From: Segatella copri
Lineage (GTDB): Bacteria; Bacteroidota; Bacteroidia; Bacteroidales; Bacteroidaceae
Assembly: GCF_026015625.1 (NCBI RefSeq)
Contig: NZ_JAPDVG010000001.1
Location: forward strand, 868,001 to 932,000
Reading direction: 5' to 3'
Length of the DNA stretch: 64,000 nucleotides
The notes beneath the pieces are model-generated. The model was not told the origin of the DNA. It saw only the letters and a list, made by a program, of their open reading frames with translations, and did no database searches. The position numbers were made by a program, and so were the translations under genes. Positions 1 through 8,890 of the stretch are shown piece after piece (the stretch's first letter is position 1; every line of letters starts with the position of its first letter).

Positions 1-1736
1 AAGCCAGCTCCTAACCTTATAGTATATGATTGACGGCGTGATGCTTGAAAAATAGTTTGTGCATCTGCTTCAACCCGTTCGTAGTCTATGTTTGAACCTA
101 GTAGGTTTTTCCATCCCTTTTCATAGTCTATTTTAAAGATGGAGCCTTTCTTACCCCATGGTAAGAGTTCTAAAGCTACAGCTGGTGCTACTGACACATA
201 TTTGCTTGGATAATTAAACAGTTTATAGAAACTTTCTACTACAGCTTTTCGTTGATGTGAAACCAAGCCAATCTCAAAACCGACATAGTCGTTGAAACTC
301 CAGTGGTTAGTAAGACGAAGATAATCATCTTTAAACTCTGTCAGTTTCCTGTTATTAGCATCAATATCTGTTGAAATTTCCGGTAATGACAATCCTGGAT
401 ATTCTGAGAATAGTGGATATAGAAAATCGTTATCTTCAGGTTTGCTGATGCCTAACATCTTTCGTGCAACACGATTATTCGATATTCTATTACCATTACC
501 GATTTCTAACTTCAGATATCCATTGTGCTTCGGGTTATAGTTGAATGTCAATGGTATATTGAAATAAAATCTGTGTTGTTTCATACTGTAACCTCCTTTA
601 AAGCGAAGCCCCAATTCCAGATTTTCTGTAAACCTGTAGCCTCCCTTCAGGTCAAACTTGTATACAATTCCTTTTCGCTCGGAGTATCCCATATAGAGTG
701 GGTTGAGAATAGGACTGATACGGAAGTAGCCCTGATTTTGCTTTCCGAATCCTTGAGAAATCCTGTTTAATACATTGTCACCTATAACATCCCAAAGTAT
801 GTCTTTTGCAAAGTTTTTCTCTGGTATGATGTTATTCAAGGAATCTGTTATTTGTTTCCTTTTTTCGTAGAATTTTCTGTATATGTCAGCCTCATCTTGG
901 TTTAACTCAATAGGGCGCACTTTTGCCATTAATGCAGTGTCGGCAACATTATTGAGTGAATCACTTAATATTTTCGGCAGTCCGTATACAGTTGTATACA
1001 TGCCCGTTATCTTGTTACCCATAAAACTGAAGTTGGCTCTCATGCTGCACCTTGCAGGAGAAAGTGAACCAAATCCGTCTTTACCCATAATAATAGAGAT
1101 ATAGAAACGGGTCATATCATATTCGCCCTCAAAGTCTACCATGCTTATCTTTCCGCTTTGGGAATCAACAATGGCACGTGCTTCAATAACTTGGGTGTTT
1201 TTGAGACGTGGATATACGTAGACTTGAGCTTTGCCGAATGGTAATTGGGTGACGGCATATTTATAATATCTGCGATTCTTATAGTGGAAAGGAGAAAGAA
1301 TATTAGTTTCGAAAAGTGTTTCTCCATATACCGTTGGAGTCATGTATTTCAAAACAGATGACAATGTGTTGCTTCTATGCGGAATGGTGCTTATGTTCAG
1401 CAAACGCTTGGCAACTGGTCTGCCATTTGCGTCTAGCGTCATTTGGTTATAATACTCGCTGATGAATCTTCTGCCACCGCCATGAGCCACCGCATACATT
1501 GTCGGTACTAGCATGAGCGTTGCATTACGTTTGTTTGTTTTGATTTGAAATTTAGTGTAGGCATAACTTTTGTGCTCAGCTCTACCTGTTGTGTCAACAG
1601 ATTGTGAATATTTAAATACCAAACACATCACCGAGTCACTAAAGGTGTCTCTCGGTGACATTCTTCTTGCATTTGCTGCAAAAGCCATCATGCAGAAGAT
1701 AATCGTCAAAATGATGTGTGTTTGATATTTCTTCAT
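1..1736 (-). CDS. DUF5686 family outer-membrane-associated protein, partial
   Basis: An open frame runs from an ATG at 1736 to the window edge, about 578 codons, so the C-terminus is missing. The N-terminus (MKKYQTHIILTIIFC then AFAANA) is a signal peptide. The stretch ALMAKVRPIELNQDEADIYR near the middle is typical of DUF5686, and alternating aromatic segments in the second half suggest a beta-barrel. Many family members carry an N-terminal carboxypeptidase-regulatory-like domain, which is absent here. The function of the family is not established. It lies about 60 bases downstream of the sigma factor gene on the same strand. Confidence 0.75.
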   Translation of the reverse strand, partial: MKKYQTHIILTIIFCMMAFAANARRMSPRDTFSDSVMCLVFKYSQSVDTTGRAEHKSYAYTKFQIKTNKRNATLMLVPTMYAVAHGGGRRFISEYYNQMTLDANGRPVAKRLLNISTIPHRSNTLSSVLKYMTPTVYGETLFETNILSPFHYKNRRYYKYAVTQLPFGKAQVYVYPRLKNTQVIEARAIVDSQSGKISMVDFEGEYDMTRFYISIIMGKDGFGSLSPARCSMRANFSFMGNKITGMYTTVYGLPKILSDSLNNVADTALMAKVRPIELNQDEADIYRKFYEKRKQITDSLNNIIPEKNFAKDILWDVIGDNVLNRISQGFGKQNQGYFRISPILNPLYMGYSERKGIVYKFDLKGGYRFTENLELGLRFKGGYSMKQHRFYFNIPLTFNYNPKHNGYLKLEIGNGNRISNNRVARKMLGISKPEDNDFLYPLFSEYPGLSLPEISTDIDANNRKLTEFKDDYLRLTNHWSFNDYVGFEIGLVSHQRKAVVESFYKLFNYPSKYVSVAPAVALELLPWGKKGSIFKIDYEKGWKNLLGSNIDYERVEADAQTIFQASRRQSYTIRLGAG

Positions 1737-1800
1737 CTATTATGAGTTAAGATGTTACTTGGCAGAAAAACTATGCTAAATATTTTGGACAGCAGCTTTC

Positions 1801-2673
1801 CTAACCAAGATATTTCATAAGGATTCCTATCTTCCCGGATTCTCTCAGTTTGGTGATGCTTTTTTCTCTTATTTGGCGAACTCGCTCACGGGTCAGCCCC
1901 ATTTTATCACCAATTTCCTCGAGCCCCTTTTCGGTTTCCCCAATTCCGTAGCATGCGCAGATAATTTTCAGTTCGCGATCCTTGAGGCAAACTTTTAAAA
2001 CCTGTCTTAGGTCTTGTGCCATACTTTCATGGTCAACCTGCTTGTCTGTTCTGGCATCGTCTCCGCTTGCCATTACATCTGCCATAGAGTTGTCATCGTC
2101 ATCACTAAATGGAGCATCGATGCTTACATGATGACCACTGGCAGCCATGCTCTGAGAAATCTTGTCCTCGTCAACACCCGTTCTGGCAGCAAGTTCTTCA
2201 ACGCTTGGACGACGTTGGTTTTCCTGCTCAAACTTATTAATTTCCTGGTTTACCTTATTGAGTGATCCTACCTGGTTGAGAGGAAGTCGAACAATTCGGC
2301 TTTGCTCTGCTATTGCCTGTAAAATACTCTGACGAATCCACCATACAGCGTATGAGATAAATTTGAACCCCCGTGTTTCGTCGAAGCGTTCTGCAGCTTT
2401 GATGAGTCCGATGTTTCCTTCGTCAATCAAGTCTGTCAAGGTGAGTCCCTGGTGCTGATATTGTTTTGCTACCGACACCACAAAACGTAAGTTGGCTTCA
2501 ATCAACTTATTTTTTGCTCTTTCGCCAGCTCTACCTCCCTTGCGGATAGCTTGAGCCAATTCTATTTCTTCATCAATAGAAACCATAGGGGCTCTACCTA
2601 TCTCTACAAGATATTTGTCGAGGGCTTCACTATTACGATTGGTTATACTCTTTTGTATCTTAAGCTGTCTCAT
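1801..2673 (-). CDS. rpoD: RNA polymerase primary sigma factor (RpoD/SigA, Bacteroidetes type)
   Basis: 290 residues. Region 1.2 ([18 protein letters not shown]), region 2 with [38 protein letters not shown] and [15 protein letters not shown], region 3, and region 4 with [19 protein letters not shown] are all present. It lacks region 1.1, as is usual for the single primary sigma factor of Bacteroidetes, which recognises TTTG / TAnnTTTG promoters. Such promoters occur throughout this window. The ATG at 2673 gives the expected N-terminus [18 protein letters not shown]. The gene appears to be transcribed from its own promoter at about 2710-2717. Confidence 0.97.
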   Translation of the reverse strand: MRQLKIQKSITNRNSEALDKYLVEIGRAPMVSIDEEIELAQAIRKGGRAGERAKNKLIEANLRFVVSVAKQYQHQGLTLTDLIDEGNIGLIKAAERFDETRGFKFISYAVWWIRQSILQAIAEQSRIVRLPLNQVGSLNKVNQEINKFEQENQRRPSVEELAARTGVDEDKISQSMAASGHHVSIDAPFSDDDDNSMADVMASGDDARTDKQVDHESMAQDLRQVLKVCLKDRELKIICACYGIGETEKGLEEIGDKMGLTRERVRQIREKSITKLRESGKIGILMKYLG

Positions 2674-2709
2674 TATCTTTCCTCTTAGTTACACATTGCA
2701 CAATTGGCG

Positions 2710-2717
2710 CAAAGATA
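2710..2717 (-). promoter_or_regulatory. -7 box of the rpoD promoter
   Basis: TATCTTTG on the minus strand, about 37 bases before the rpoD start and inside TTATCTTTGCGCC, the Bacteroidetes TAnnTTTG pattern. Confidence 0.6.
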
Positions 2718-2789
2718 ATAAAAATATTGATACACGACTAGAATTATAACTTACTTTAACGTAATTAACCTAACTTACTCATTTAAAGG

Positions 2790-4460
2790 TTATTTTACGG
2801 TCTTGTTCTTAACAAAACTTTGAAAAGCGTCATCGTATCCGTTAAACACGTTGATGTCTACCTCTCCATGTATTCCTGCTACTCTTCCGTCGGGGCAGAG
2901 TTGCCAATATACCAATCGGATGTCTGGTTTATACTCTCCATATCGTGCAATCCAAACCTGGTAGTTATGTTTCAGATCGGGAGCCTTTGGCAGATAGCGA
3001 TTTACGAAAGTTTGGCTGATGTAAAGAATAGGCTTAACACCAGTTGTTCTTTCTACAATTCTAAGCCAAGTTCTAATGCGTGCAAACAAAACTCCAGCCC
3101 CTCCCATTTTCTTGATTTGACTAGGAAGCGGTTCAACATCAAGAACAGGAGGAAAATCGCCTTTCCTAATGATACTGTGTTTCAGAAAGTGTCGTGCTTG
3201 TTCGGCAGCAGGTGTTATGGTGGTAAAGAAGTGATAGGTTCCAACCTTGTAACCATGTGCTTTTGCATCACGATAATCTTTTCTATAATATGGATTTAAC
3301 AGCGATTTACCTTCTGTACTCTTGATATAGATGAAGCGAATAGGGAAGTTTACTGTACCTGAAACTGTCTTTTTGCTGAGGCGGCCAAGATGTGTAATGC
3401 GTAAACGGTTCCAATTGATAGCATATTTTTTTCTGCCTTTTCCATGCTGGTATTTGCTCAGATCAATGCCATAAATACGTTCCGATGTATATACGAGTCT
3501 TTCGCCTTTATAGCGGTCATTTTTCCATTCGCCTATTCGTAAAGGCTTCTTGGGAGCAATGCTGAATCCGAATCCTTCACGTTTCCCGTTTTTCCAGTAA
3601 CCTTCATAATAGGTTCCATCGTATCCTTGCCAGCATCCATGACCGTTTGGTCGATAGATACTGTCGGTTGTACCCCGATAATATCCTAGAGAATCAGGTA
3701 AGAGGGTATAATCAATAGAGCGACGAAGTGTGACTCCATGAGCTGTTGCTAAAGATGCTGCAAGTTGAGGTGAAATAGCTTTAACCCCTTCAGGAGTTGT
3801 TTCTGAGAAAAGTTGGAATGTGCGGCTTCCTTGTGCAGTTTCTCTATTCATTGCTTTGATGAGTTTGCATGCCTGACTCTTCCATTTTCCGTTCTCGTCT
3901 TTATAATAGGCTTGATATGAAATGGAGCGTTTCAACTTGAAATGTCCCTTTTTCTGTACATGTTTCAGGGAATCAATCAGTTTCTTGGCAGAATCGCGTA
4001 GTTCCAGTTCGTGTTGGGTATAAGCGCAAATAAAGTTGTAGCCTGCATCCAGAACAGAATGAGAGTGAATATAATAGTTCAGTTCTCCAACTTTCCATTT
4101 GGAGTCTCTATACAAACTGTCTAAAGAATCAACTTTCTCTTTAAAGATGCTATCCGCATCTTTGCCAAGATAGTGATTCCGGCTGATGCTGTTGTTGTAG
4201 CAGGCGGCAAGTCTTCCTTCACATGAAGGAATCAACGCCCAACGGTTCATAAAGTTGGCAGCCAGTGTCGTAGTGTCTTCGTCGAACCGGAGTATTGTTT
4301 TTCCATTTTGAATTAATTCGTAGTGACTGTATACTTTTATGTTTGCTTTTGCCTTGTTTACTCTATCACTTGATGGGTTCAGACAATAATAGCTCCATGT
4401 GCTGGCGACAGCCAGCAGAATGAAAACTAAACTTGTGATATATAATATTTTCTTTTTCAT
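2790..4460 (-). CDS. MORN-repeat GH25 muramidase (lysozyme-like)
   Basis: 556 residues. An N-terminal membrane or signal segment (about 4-22) is followed by a long region of unknown fold, one or two MORN-like repeats (about 273-320: GHGCWQGYDGTYYEGYWKNG), then a GH25 catalytic domain (about 330-545). GH25 signatures seen are GIDLSKYQ (Asp333), YIKSTEGKS, and DVEP with Asp441 and Glu443 as probable catalytic acids. GH25 enzymes cut the beta-1,4 bond of peptidoglycan. The start overlaps the tilS stop by 4 bases (ATGA), which suggests co-translation. The MORN part may aid protein or membrane contacts, which is inference. Confidence 0.88.
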   Translation of the reverse strand: MKKKILYITSLVFILLAVASTWSYYCLNPSSDRVNKAKANIKVYSHYELIQNGKTILRFDEDTTTLAANFMNRWALIPSCEGRLAACYNNSISRNHYLGKDADSIFKEKVDSLDSLYRDSKWKVGELNYYIHSHSVLDAGYNFICAYTQHELELRDSAKKLIDSLKHVQKKGHFKLKRSISYQAYYKDENGKWKSQACKLIKAMNRETAQGSRTFQLFSETTPEGVKAISPQLAASLATAHGVTLRRSIDYTLLPDSLGYYRGTTDSIYRPNGHGCWQGYDGTYYEGYWKNGKREGFGFSIAPKKPLRIGEWKNDRYKGERLVYTSERIYGIDLSKYQHGKGRKKYAINWNRLRITHLGRLSKKTVSGTVNFPIRFIYIKSTEGKSLLNPYYRKDYRDAKAHGYKVGTYHFFTTITPAAEQARHFLKHSIIRKGDFPPVLDVEPLPSQIKKMGGAGVLFARIRTWLRIVERTTGVKPILYISQTFVNRYLPKAPDLKHNYQVWIARYGEYKPDIRLVYWQLCPDGRVAGIHGEVDINVFNGYDDAFQSFVKNKTVK

Positions 4461-5806
4461 TTGATGATGACCTCCAATATTTTCTTGGTGGCTTCGGTAA
4501 TCTTTGTTTTTTCGGACGTACGTTCGCCGATAAGCCAGATGATTTCACCTTTACTATCAGTTAATACATGCTGTGTCTTCTTTTGTATATAGTCAAATTT
4601 CCTATCGGTCATATAGTCACTCAACAGTTTGCTACCCTTCATGCCGAAAGGTTGAAATCTATCGCCTTCTTTTACCAGTCGATAGGTGAGGGGGAAACTG
4701 ACTTTTTCAGCATCCAAAGTGATACATTGCGATTCTTTGCTTGGCATGAAGTCACCCATATGCGAGAAGATTCTTATCTTGATTTGGGTTCCTTCGTCCA
4801 TGTTGTAAATGCCTTCTTCTGGCAGTCGGAACGCTCTTTGCTCCTGAATGTTATTCAAGTCTTTTATGTTAGAGATCAATAGCTGTTCTCTGTCGATGAC
4901 TATCATATAGTCTTCGTTTTTCCAGATTTTACCGACACCACGATCCTGACTGAAGAGGCTTTCACAGATGTCATCAATGACATTGCCATGAAAACCATAT
5001 CTGCCTAATTCTTTATGGAGTATGAATTCCGGACTTGGAGCATTCATGACAGATACTTTAGGGATATATATAACTTTCCTATTAGAGTCGGTTGTACTGA
5101 TGCTATCCATGCTCTCAAGTATTCTTTTCGCTTGGCGTATGTATTTGGCTGTGAGAGCGATATTTTCACTTGCTGCCGGGTTGATACTTTCTAAAAGAGG
5201 TACTACATGATGGCGAATTTTATTTCTTAAAGCATCGTCTTCCAAATTTGTTGAATCTGTGACAAAATCTTGCTTTTTTTCTTTTAGGTATTGTAATATA
5301 TCCTGTCGGCTGATGCAGAGAAGAGGGCGCAGAATATTTCCGTTTTTGGGGGCGATGCCTGCTAATCCGTCTACTCCAGATCCTCTTAACAGATTCAGAA
5401 GTAAAGTTTCTACATTGTCATCGCGATGATGGGCCACACAAATGCCTCCTGCATGCAAGTCTTTTACTAATTGGGCAAAATAGTTGTAGCGTAAGTTGCG
5501 TGCAGCCATTTCGATACTTACCTTGTGCAAATGGGCATAAGCATAAGTATCAAAATGGATTCGAGACAAACTGATTCCCTGTTGTTGGCACAGATTTACA
5601 CAAAATTGCTCGTCTCTGTCACTCTCTTCGCCGCGAAGGTGAAAGTTACAGTGCGCAGCAGAAATATTCAGTCCTATATTTTTCAAGATAAGCAATAGGG
5701 CAACGCTATCGGCTCCTCCGGACAAGGCAACGATATATGGTGTTTGCCACTTGAACATACCATGGTGAATAATATATTTTTTGACGATATTTTCAATTTT
5801 GTTCAT
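4457..5806 (-). CDS. tilS: tRNA(Ile)-lysidine synthase TilS
   Basis: 449 residues, normal for the long form. The N-type ATP pyrophosphatase P-loop is SGGADS at 29-34. LRYNYFAQLV, HHRDDNVETLLLNLLRGSG and RPLL follow as in the family, and the C-terminal substrate-binding part ends near GERTSEKTKITEATKKIL. TilS changes C34 of tRNA-Ile(CAU) to lysidine, so the tRNA reads AUA and not AUG. The gene lies between kdsB (34-base gap) and the GH25 gene (4-base overlap), probably one operon. Confidence 0.96.
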   Translation of the reverse strand: MNKIENIVKKYIIHHGMFKWQTPYIVALSGGADSVALLLILKNIGLNISAAHCNFHLRGEESDRDEQFCVNLCQQQGISLSRIHFDTYAYAHLHKVSIEMAARNLRYNYFAQLVKDLHAGGICVAHHRDDNVETLLLNLLRGSGVDGLAGIAPKNGNILRPLLCISRQDILQYLKEKKQDFVTDSTNLEDDALRNKIRHHVVPLLESINPAASENIALTAKYIRQAKRILESMDSISTTDSNRKVIYIPKVSVMNAPSPEFILHKELGRYGFHGNVIDDICESLFSQDRGVGKIWKNEDYMIVIDREQLLISNIKDLNNIQEQRAFRLPEEGIYNMDEGTQIKIRIFSHMGDFMPSKESQCITLDAEKVSFPLTYRLVKEGDRFQPFGMKGSKLLSDYMTDRKFDYIQKKTQHVLTDSKGEIIWLIGERTSEKTKITEATKKILEVIIK

Positions 5807-5840
5807 TCTGTGATACTTTAAAAGTATATGATGTTTCTTA

Positions 5841-6584
5841 TTACTTTCTGTTTTTCAAAAAGTCTTCTGCCCGCTGCAAATCTTCTGGCGTGTCGATGCC
5901 TACAGTTTCTACATCTGTAGTACCAACTTTTATCTTGTAGCCATTCTGCAGCCATCGAAGTTGTTCCAGGCTCTCTGCTATTTCTAGTGAGCTTTGTGGC
6001 AGTTTGGTTACCTCTTTTAAAACTTCTTTGCGGTAAGCATAGATGCCCAAATGTTTCAGATAAGGAAAACTCTTGAGCCATTCTTCCTCTTCCTTTCCTC
6101 TTACGTATGGAATCATGCTGCGAGAGAAATACATAGCAAAGCCTTGATTGTCTACAACAATCTTTGGACTATTAGGATTTTTTACAGCTTCCATACTGGT
6201 AAAAGCTTTTCCTAAAGTGGCAATTTGGGTTGTTGGGTCATCAAAACACTGGCAGATGGTTTCCAATTGACTCTTGTCAACAAAAGGTTCATCTCCTTGA
6301 ACATTGACAATGACATCCCAGTCTCCACCAATTTTTTCGATAGCTTCTTCTATGCGGTCAGTACCGCTCTTATGATCCTTGCGCGTCATAACAGCTTTAC
6401 CGCCAAATGCTTCTACAGCATTGAAAATTCGCTCATCGTCTGTTGCAACATAGGCTGCTTCTAGACAACTTGCTACTTTCTCATAAACATGCTGTATCAC
6501 TGGTTTGCCATCTAACATGGCAAGTGGCTTTCCCGGGAAACGTGTTGATGCGTATCTTGCTGGAATAATTCCTATAAATTTCAT
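5841..6584 (-). CDS. kdsB: 3-deoxy-manno-octulosonate cytidylyltransferase (CMP-KDO synthetase)
   Basis: 247 residues, full length. The N-terminal nucleotide-binding motif IIPARYASTRFPGKPLA is followed by TDDERIFNAVEAFGG, NVQGDEPFVD and YAYRKEVL, all characteristic of KdsB. It activates KDO with CTP for lipid A inner-core assembly in the cytoplasm. Its ATG at 6584 lies about 85 bases after a TACTTTTG promoter box that sits inside the terminator of the upstream efflux operon. Confidence 0.96.
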   Translation of the reverse strand: MKFIGIIPARYASTRFPGKPLAMLDGKPVIQHVYEKVASCLEAAYVATDDERIFNAVEAFGGKAVMTRKDHKSGTDRIEEAIEKIGGDWDVIVNVQGDEPFVDKSQLETICQCFDDPTTQIATLGKAFTSMEAVKNPNSPKIVVDNQGFAMYFSRSMIPYVRGKEEEEWLKSFPYLKHLGIYAYRKEVLKEVTKLPQSSLEIAESLEQLRWLQNGYKIKVGTTDVETVGIDTPEDLQRAEDFLKNRK

Positions 6585-6641
6585 AATCTTCTATATTTAA
6601 ACCTGTTTACTATTCAATTCATGCGATTCGTTTAACTTCAA

Positions 6642-6684
6642 ATAAAAAAAAGTTGCACTTCCGCAGACGCAAAAGTACAACTTT
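6642..6684 (-). terminator. Rho-independent terminator of the efflux operon overlapping the kdsB promoter
   Basis: Read on the minus strand, AAAGTTGTACTT and AAGTGCAACTTT form a 12-bp stem (one G-U pair) followed by a T-run, just past the MacB permease stop. The TACTTTTG box (6670-6677) that would start kdsB transcription lies in the 5' arm and loop of this same hairpin. Confidence 0.7.
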
Positions 6685-6758
6685 ATTTTGTATTCACCAA
6701 AAAACTTTTTGTTTTTTTTGAAAAACCTCAGAGAATATTTAATGTTCTCCCAATTTTT

Positions 6759-7997
6759 TTATTCGTATCTGATAGCCTCGATAGGGTCGAGCCTTGCTGC
6801 CTTCTTTGCAGGATACCATCCAAAGAAAACGCCAGTAAATGTACAGACTGCAAAACTCATAATAATGCTCCAAGGCTCTATTTGGGTGGCTATATGGAAG
6901 AAAGAGTTCAGACTGAGCGATAAACTAACTCCCAATATCACTCCTATAATACCGCCAGTTACAGAAAGTAAGATAGCTTCTATCAGAAACTGGTTCAAAA
7001 TATCAATACCTCGTGCGCCCACACTCATTCGAAGACCTATTTCGCGGGTGCGCTCTGTTACAGATACATACATGATGTTCATGATTCCGATGCCGCCTAC
7101 CAGCAGCGAGATTCCAGCCACGGATCCGAGCAGGATGGTGATTGTAGACATGGTAGAATTCATCATGCTTGAAATTTCCTCTTGAGAGCGGATATTGTAG
7201 TCATCTTCATCTGCTTCAGTAGTATCTGTTGCGTCTTTCAATTTGTGGTTGCGTCGCAATATTTCTGTAATCTGATCTTGGGCAGGTTGAGAAGCCTCTT
7301 CGGTGATAGCTGAGCAGACGATGCCTCCTAAATAGGTTTGTGCCATAATTCGCTTCATTACTGTTGTATAGGGGGCAAGTACCAAATCATCCTGGTCCAT
7401 ACCCATACTATTGTAACCTTTCTTCTTCAAGACACCGATTACTCTGAATGGAATGCTGTTAAATCGCACAACCTTACCGATAGGATCACTGCCATCAGGG
7501 AAAAGATAGTCAACTACTGTCTGTCCCAAAATACAAACTTTAGATGCAGCCTTAATGTCTGTATCAGTAAACATTTCTCCATCTGCCACTTTCAGTTGTC
7601 GGATGGAAAGATAGTCTTGGTTTACACCATAAATGGAACTTTGGGTGTTGTTGTTTCCGTAGATCCACTGTCCGGAACTGTTTACAGTAGGAGAAATAGC
7701 TGAGATATAATTACATTCGTCTTTGATGCTCTGATAGTCGGCTTGCTTCAGCGTCTCCATTGACGAAGCATCCTGTCTCACACCGCCACGCATGTCTGCA
7801 CCTGGTGAAATCATAATCATGTTTGATCCCATCTCTGCGATGTTTGCCTTGATGCTGGCTTTACTTCCTTGTCCGATGGCAAGCATGGTAATAACCGCAG
7901 CAATACCGATGATGATGCCAAGTGCGGTAAGGAAAGAGCGCATTTTGTTGGCAGCAATGGCGCGGATGGCTATTTTGAAAAGATTCTGATAATTCAT
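6759..7997 (-). CDS. MacB-type ABC transporter permease
   Basis: 412 residues from the ATG at 7997 (MNYQNLFKIAIRAIAANKMR). An in-frame ATG at 8081 is less likely because the added 28 residues come from repeat DNA. A first membrane helix (about 22-42), a large periplasmic MacB-PCD domain, then three C-terminal helices in an FtsX-like domain (SLLVGGIGIMNIMYVSVTER). In most proteobacteria MacB has its ATPase fused at the N-terminus; here it is encoded separately by the preceding gene. It probably works with the MacA-like and TolC-like proteins upstream as a tripartite pump or mechanotransmission device. Substrate unknown. Confidence 0.92.
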   Translation of the reverse strand: MNYQNLFKIAIRAIAANKMRSFLTALGIIIGIAAVITMLAIGQGSKASIKANIAEMGSNMIMISPGADMRGGVRQDASSMETLKQADYQSIKDECNYISAISPTVNSSGQWIYGNNNTQSSIYGVNQDYLSIRQLKVADGEMFTDTDIKAASKVCILGQTVVDYLFPDGSDPIGKVVRFNSIPFRVIGVLKKKGYNSMGMDQDDLVLAPYTTVMKRIMAQTYLGGIVCSAITEEASQPAQDQITEILRRNHKLKDATDTTEADEDDYNIRSQEEISSMMNSTMSTITILLGSVAGISLLVGGIGIMNIMYVSVTERTREIGLRMSVGARGIDILNQFLIEAILLSVTGGIIGVILGVSLSLSLNSFFHIATQIEPWSIIMSFAVCTFTGVFFGWYPAKKAARLDPIEAIRYE

Positions 7998-8009
7998 TTT
8001 ACTTGTTGT

Positions 8010-8103
8010 AATGTTAAATGTTAAAATGTTAAGTGTTAAGTGAAAACTTCGTTTGCTATTGGATGCTAAGTAATTTAACATTCAACACTTAACATTGAAA
8101 ACT
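8010..8103. repeat. Heptamer-type repeat with a 13-bp perfect inverted repeat
   Basis: Between the permease and ATPase genes lie ATGTTAA-type units (8011-8040) and the complementary TTAACATTCAACACTTAAC (8075-8093). AATGTTAAGTGTT at 8025-8037 and AACACTTAACATT at 8084-8096 are perfectly complementary, so the operon mRNA could form a hairpin with a loop of about 46 bases. Confidence 0.75.
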
Positions 8104-8879
8104 TATTCGTCCGTGTTGGCCGGCAAGGCTGCCAGACCTTCGGCTGCCGAGAGAATATGTTCGTTATAGGTGTCGCTGATGATGTGACCATCACGCAGTT
8201 CGATATTACGACTCGAATAATTTGCAATGTCTGGGTTGTGGGTAACGAAGATGATGGTTCTTCCTTCAGCATAAAGTTTTTGGAAGAGTACCAGAATCTC
8301 GAAACTGGTTCTGGTGTCGAGATTACCCGTTGCTTCATCAGCAAGTATCACAGCGGGGTTGTTGACCAACGCACGGGCTATGGCTACACGCTGCATCTGT
8401 CCTCCAGACATCTGATTACTCTTATGATAGAGCCGTTCTCCTAAACCAACAGCTTTCAGCGATTCGATAGCACGTTGCTTTCGTTCTTCTGCGCTTACGC
8501 TCGGGTTGTACATCAGTGGAAGTTCTACATTTTCTACACTTGTAGTCTTCGGTAGAAGATTGTAGTTCTGGAAGATGAATCCAATCTTTCGGTTTCTAAG
8601 AATGGCGCGATCATTACGTGACATCTTTCGTACGCTTACTCCATCCAGATAGTATTCGCCACTGGATGGGGTATCGAGACAACCTAGCTGGTTCAGCAGG
8701 GTAGATTTACCTGATCCTGATTTACCCATGATGGTAACAAACTCACCTTCGTATATTTTAAAGCTTACACCTTTTAGGGCGTGGACAGTTTCCTCACCCA
8801 CAAGAAAGTCGCGACGAACATTGTCGAGTTCTATCACAACTTTCTTTTCGCTGTTTGCTTGAATATTGTCGTTTGCCAT
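8103..8879 (-). CDS. MacB/LolD-type ABC transporter ATPase
   Basis: 258 residues. Walker A is GKSGSGKST (52-60), the Q-loop is in [10 protein letters not shown], the signature is [15 protein letters not shown] (from 157), Walker B is [12 protein letters not shown] (177-188), and the H-loop is FVTHNPD. The sequence fits the MacB/LolD/FtsE subgroup. It should power the permease encoded next. It starts 11 bases after the stop of the adaptor gene, so the operon is tightly packed up to this point. Confidence 0.94.
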   Translation of the reverse strand: MANDNIQANSEKKVVIELDNVRRDFLVGEETVHALKGVSFKIYEGEFVTIMGKSGSGKSTLLNQLGCLDTPSSGEYYLDGVSVRKMSRNDRAILRNRKIGFIFQNYNLLPKTTSVENVELPLMYNPSVSAEERKQRAIESLKAVGLGERLYHKSNQMSGGQMQRVAIARALVNNPAVILADEATGNLDTRTSFEILVLFQKLYAEGRTIIFVTHNPDIANYSSRNIELRDGHIISDTYNEHILSAAEGLAALPANTDE

Positions 8880-8890
8880 ACTCTTATTTT

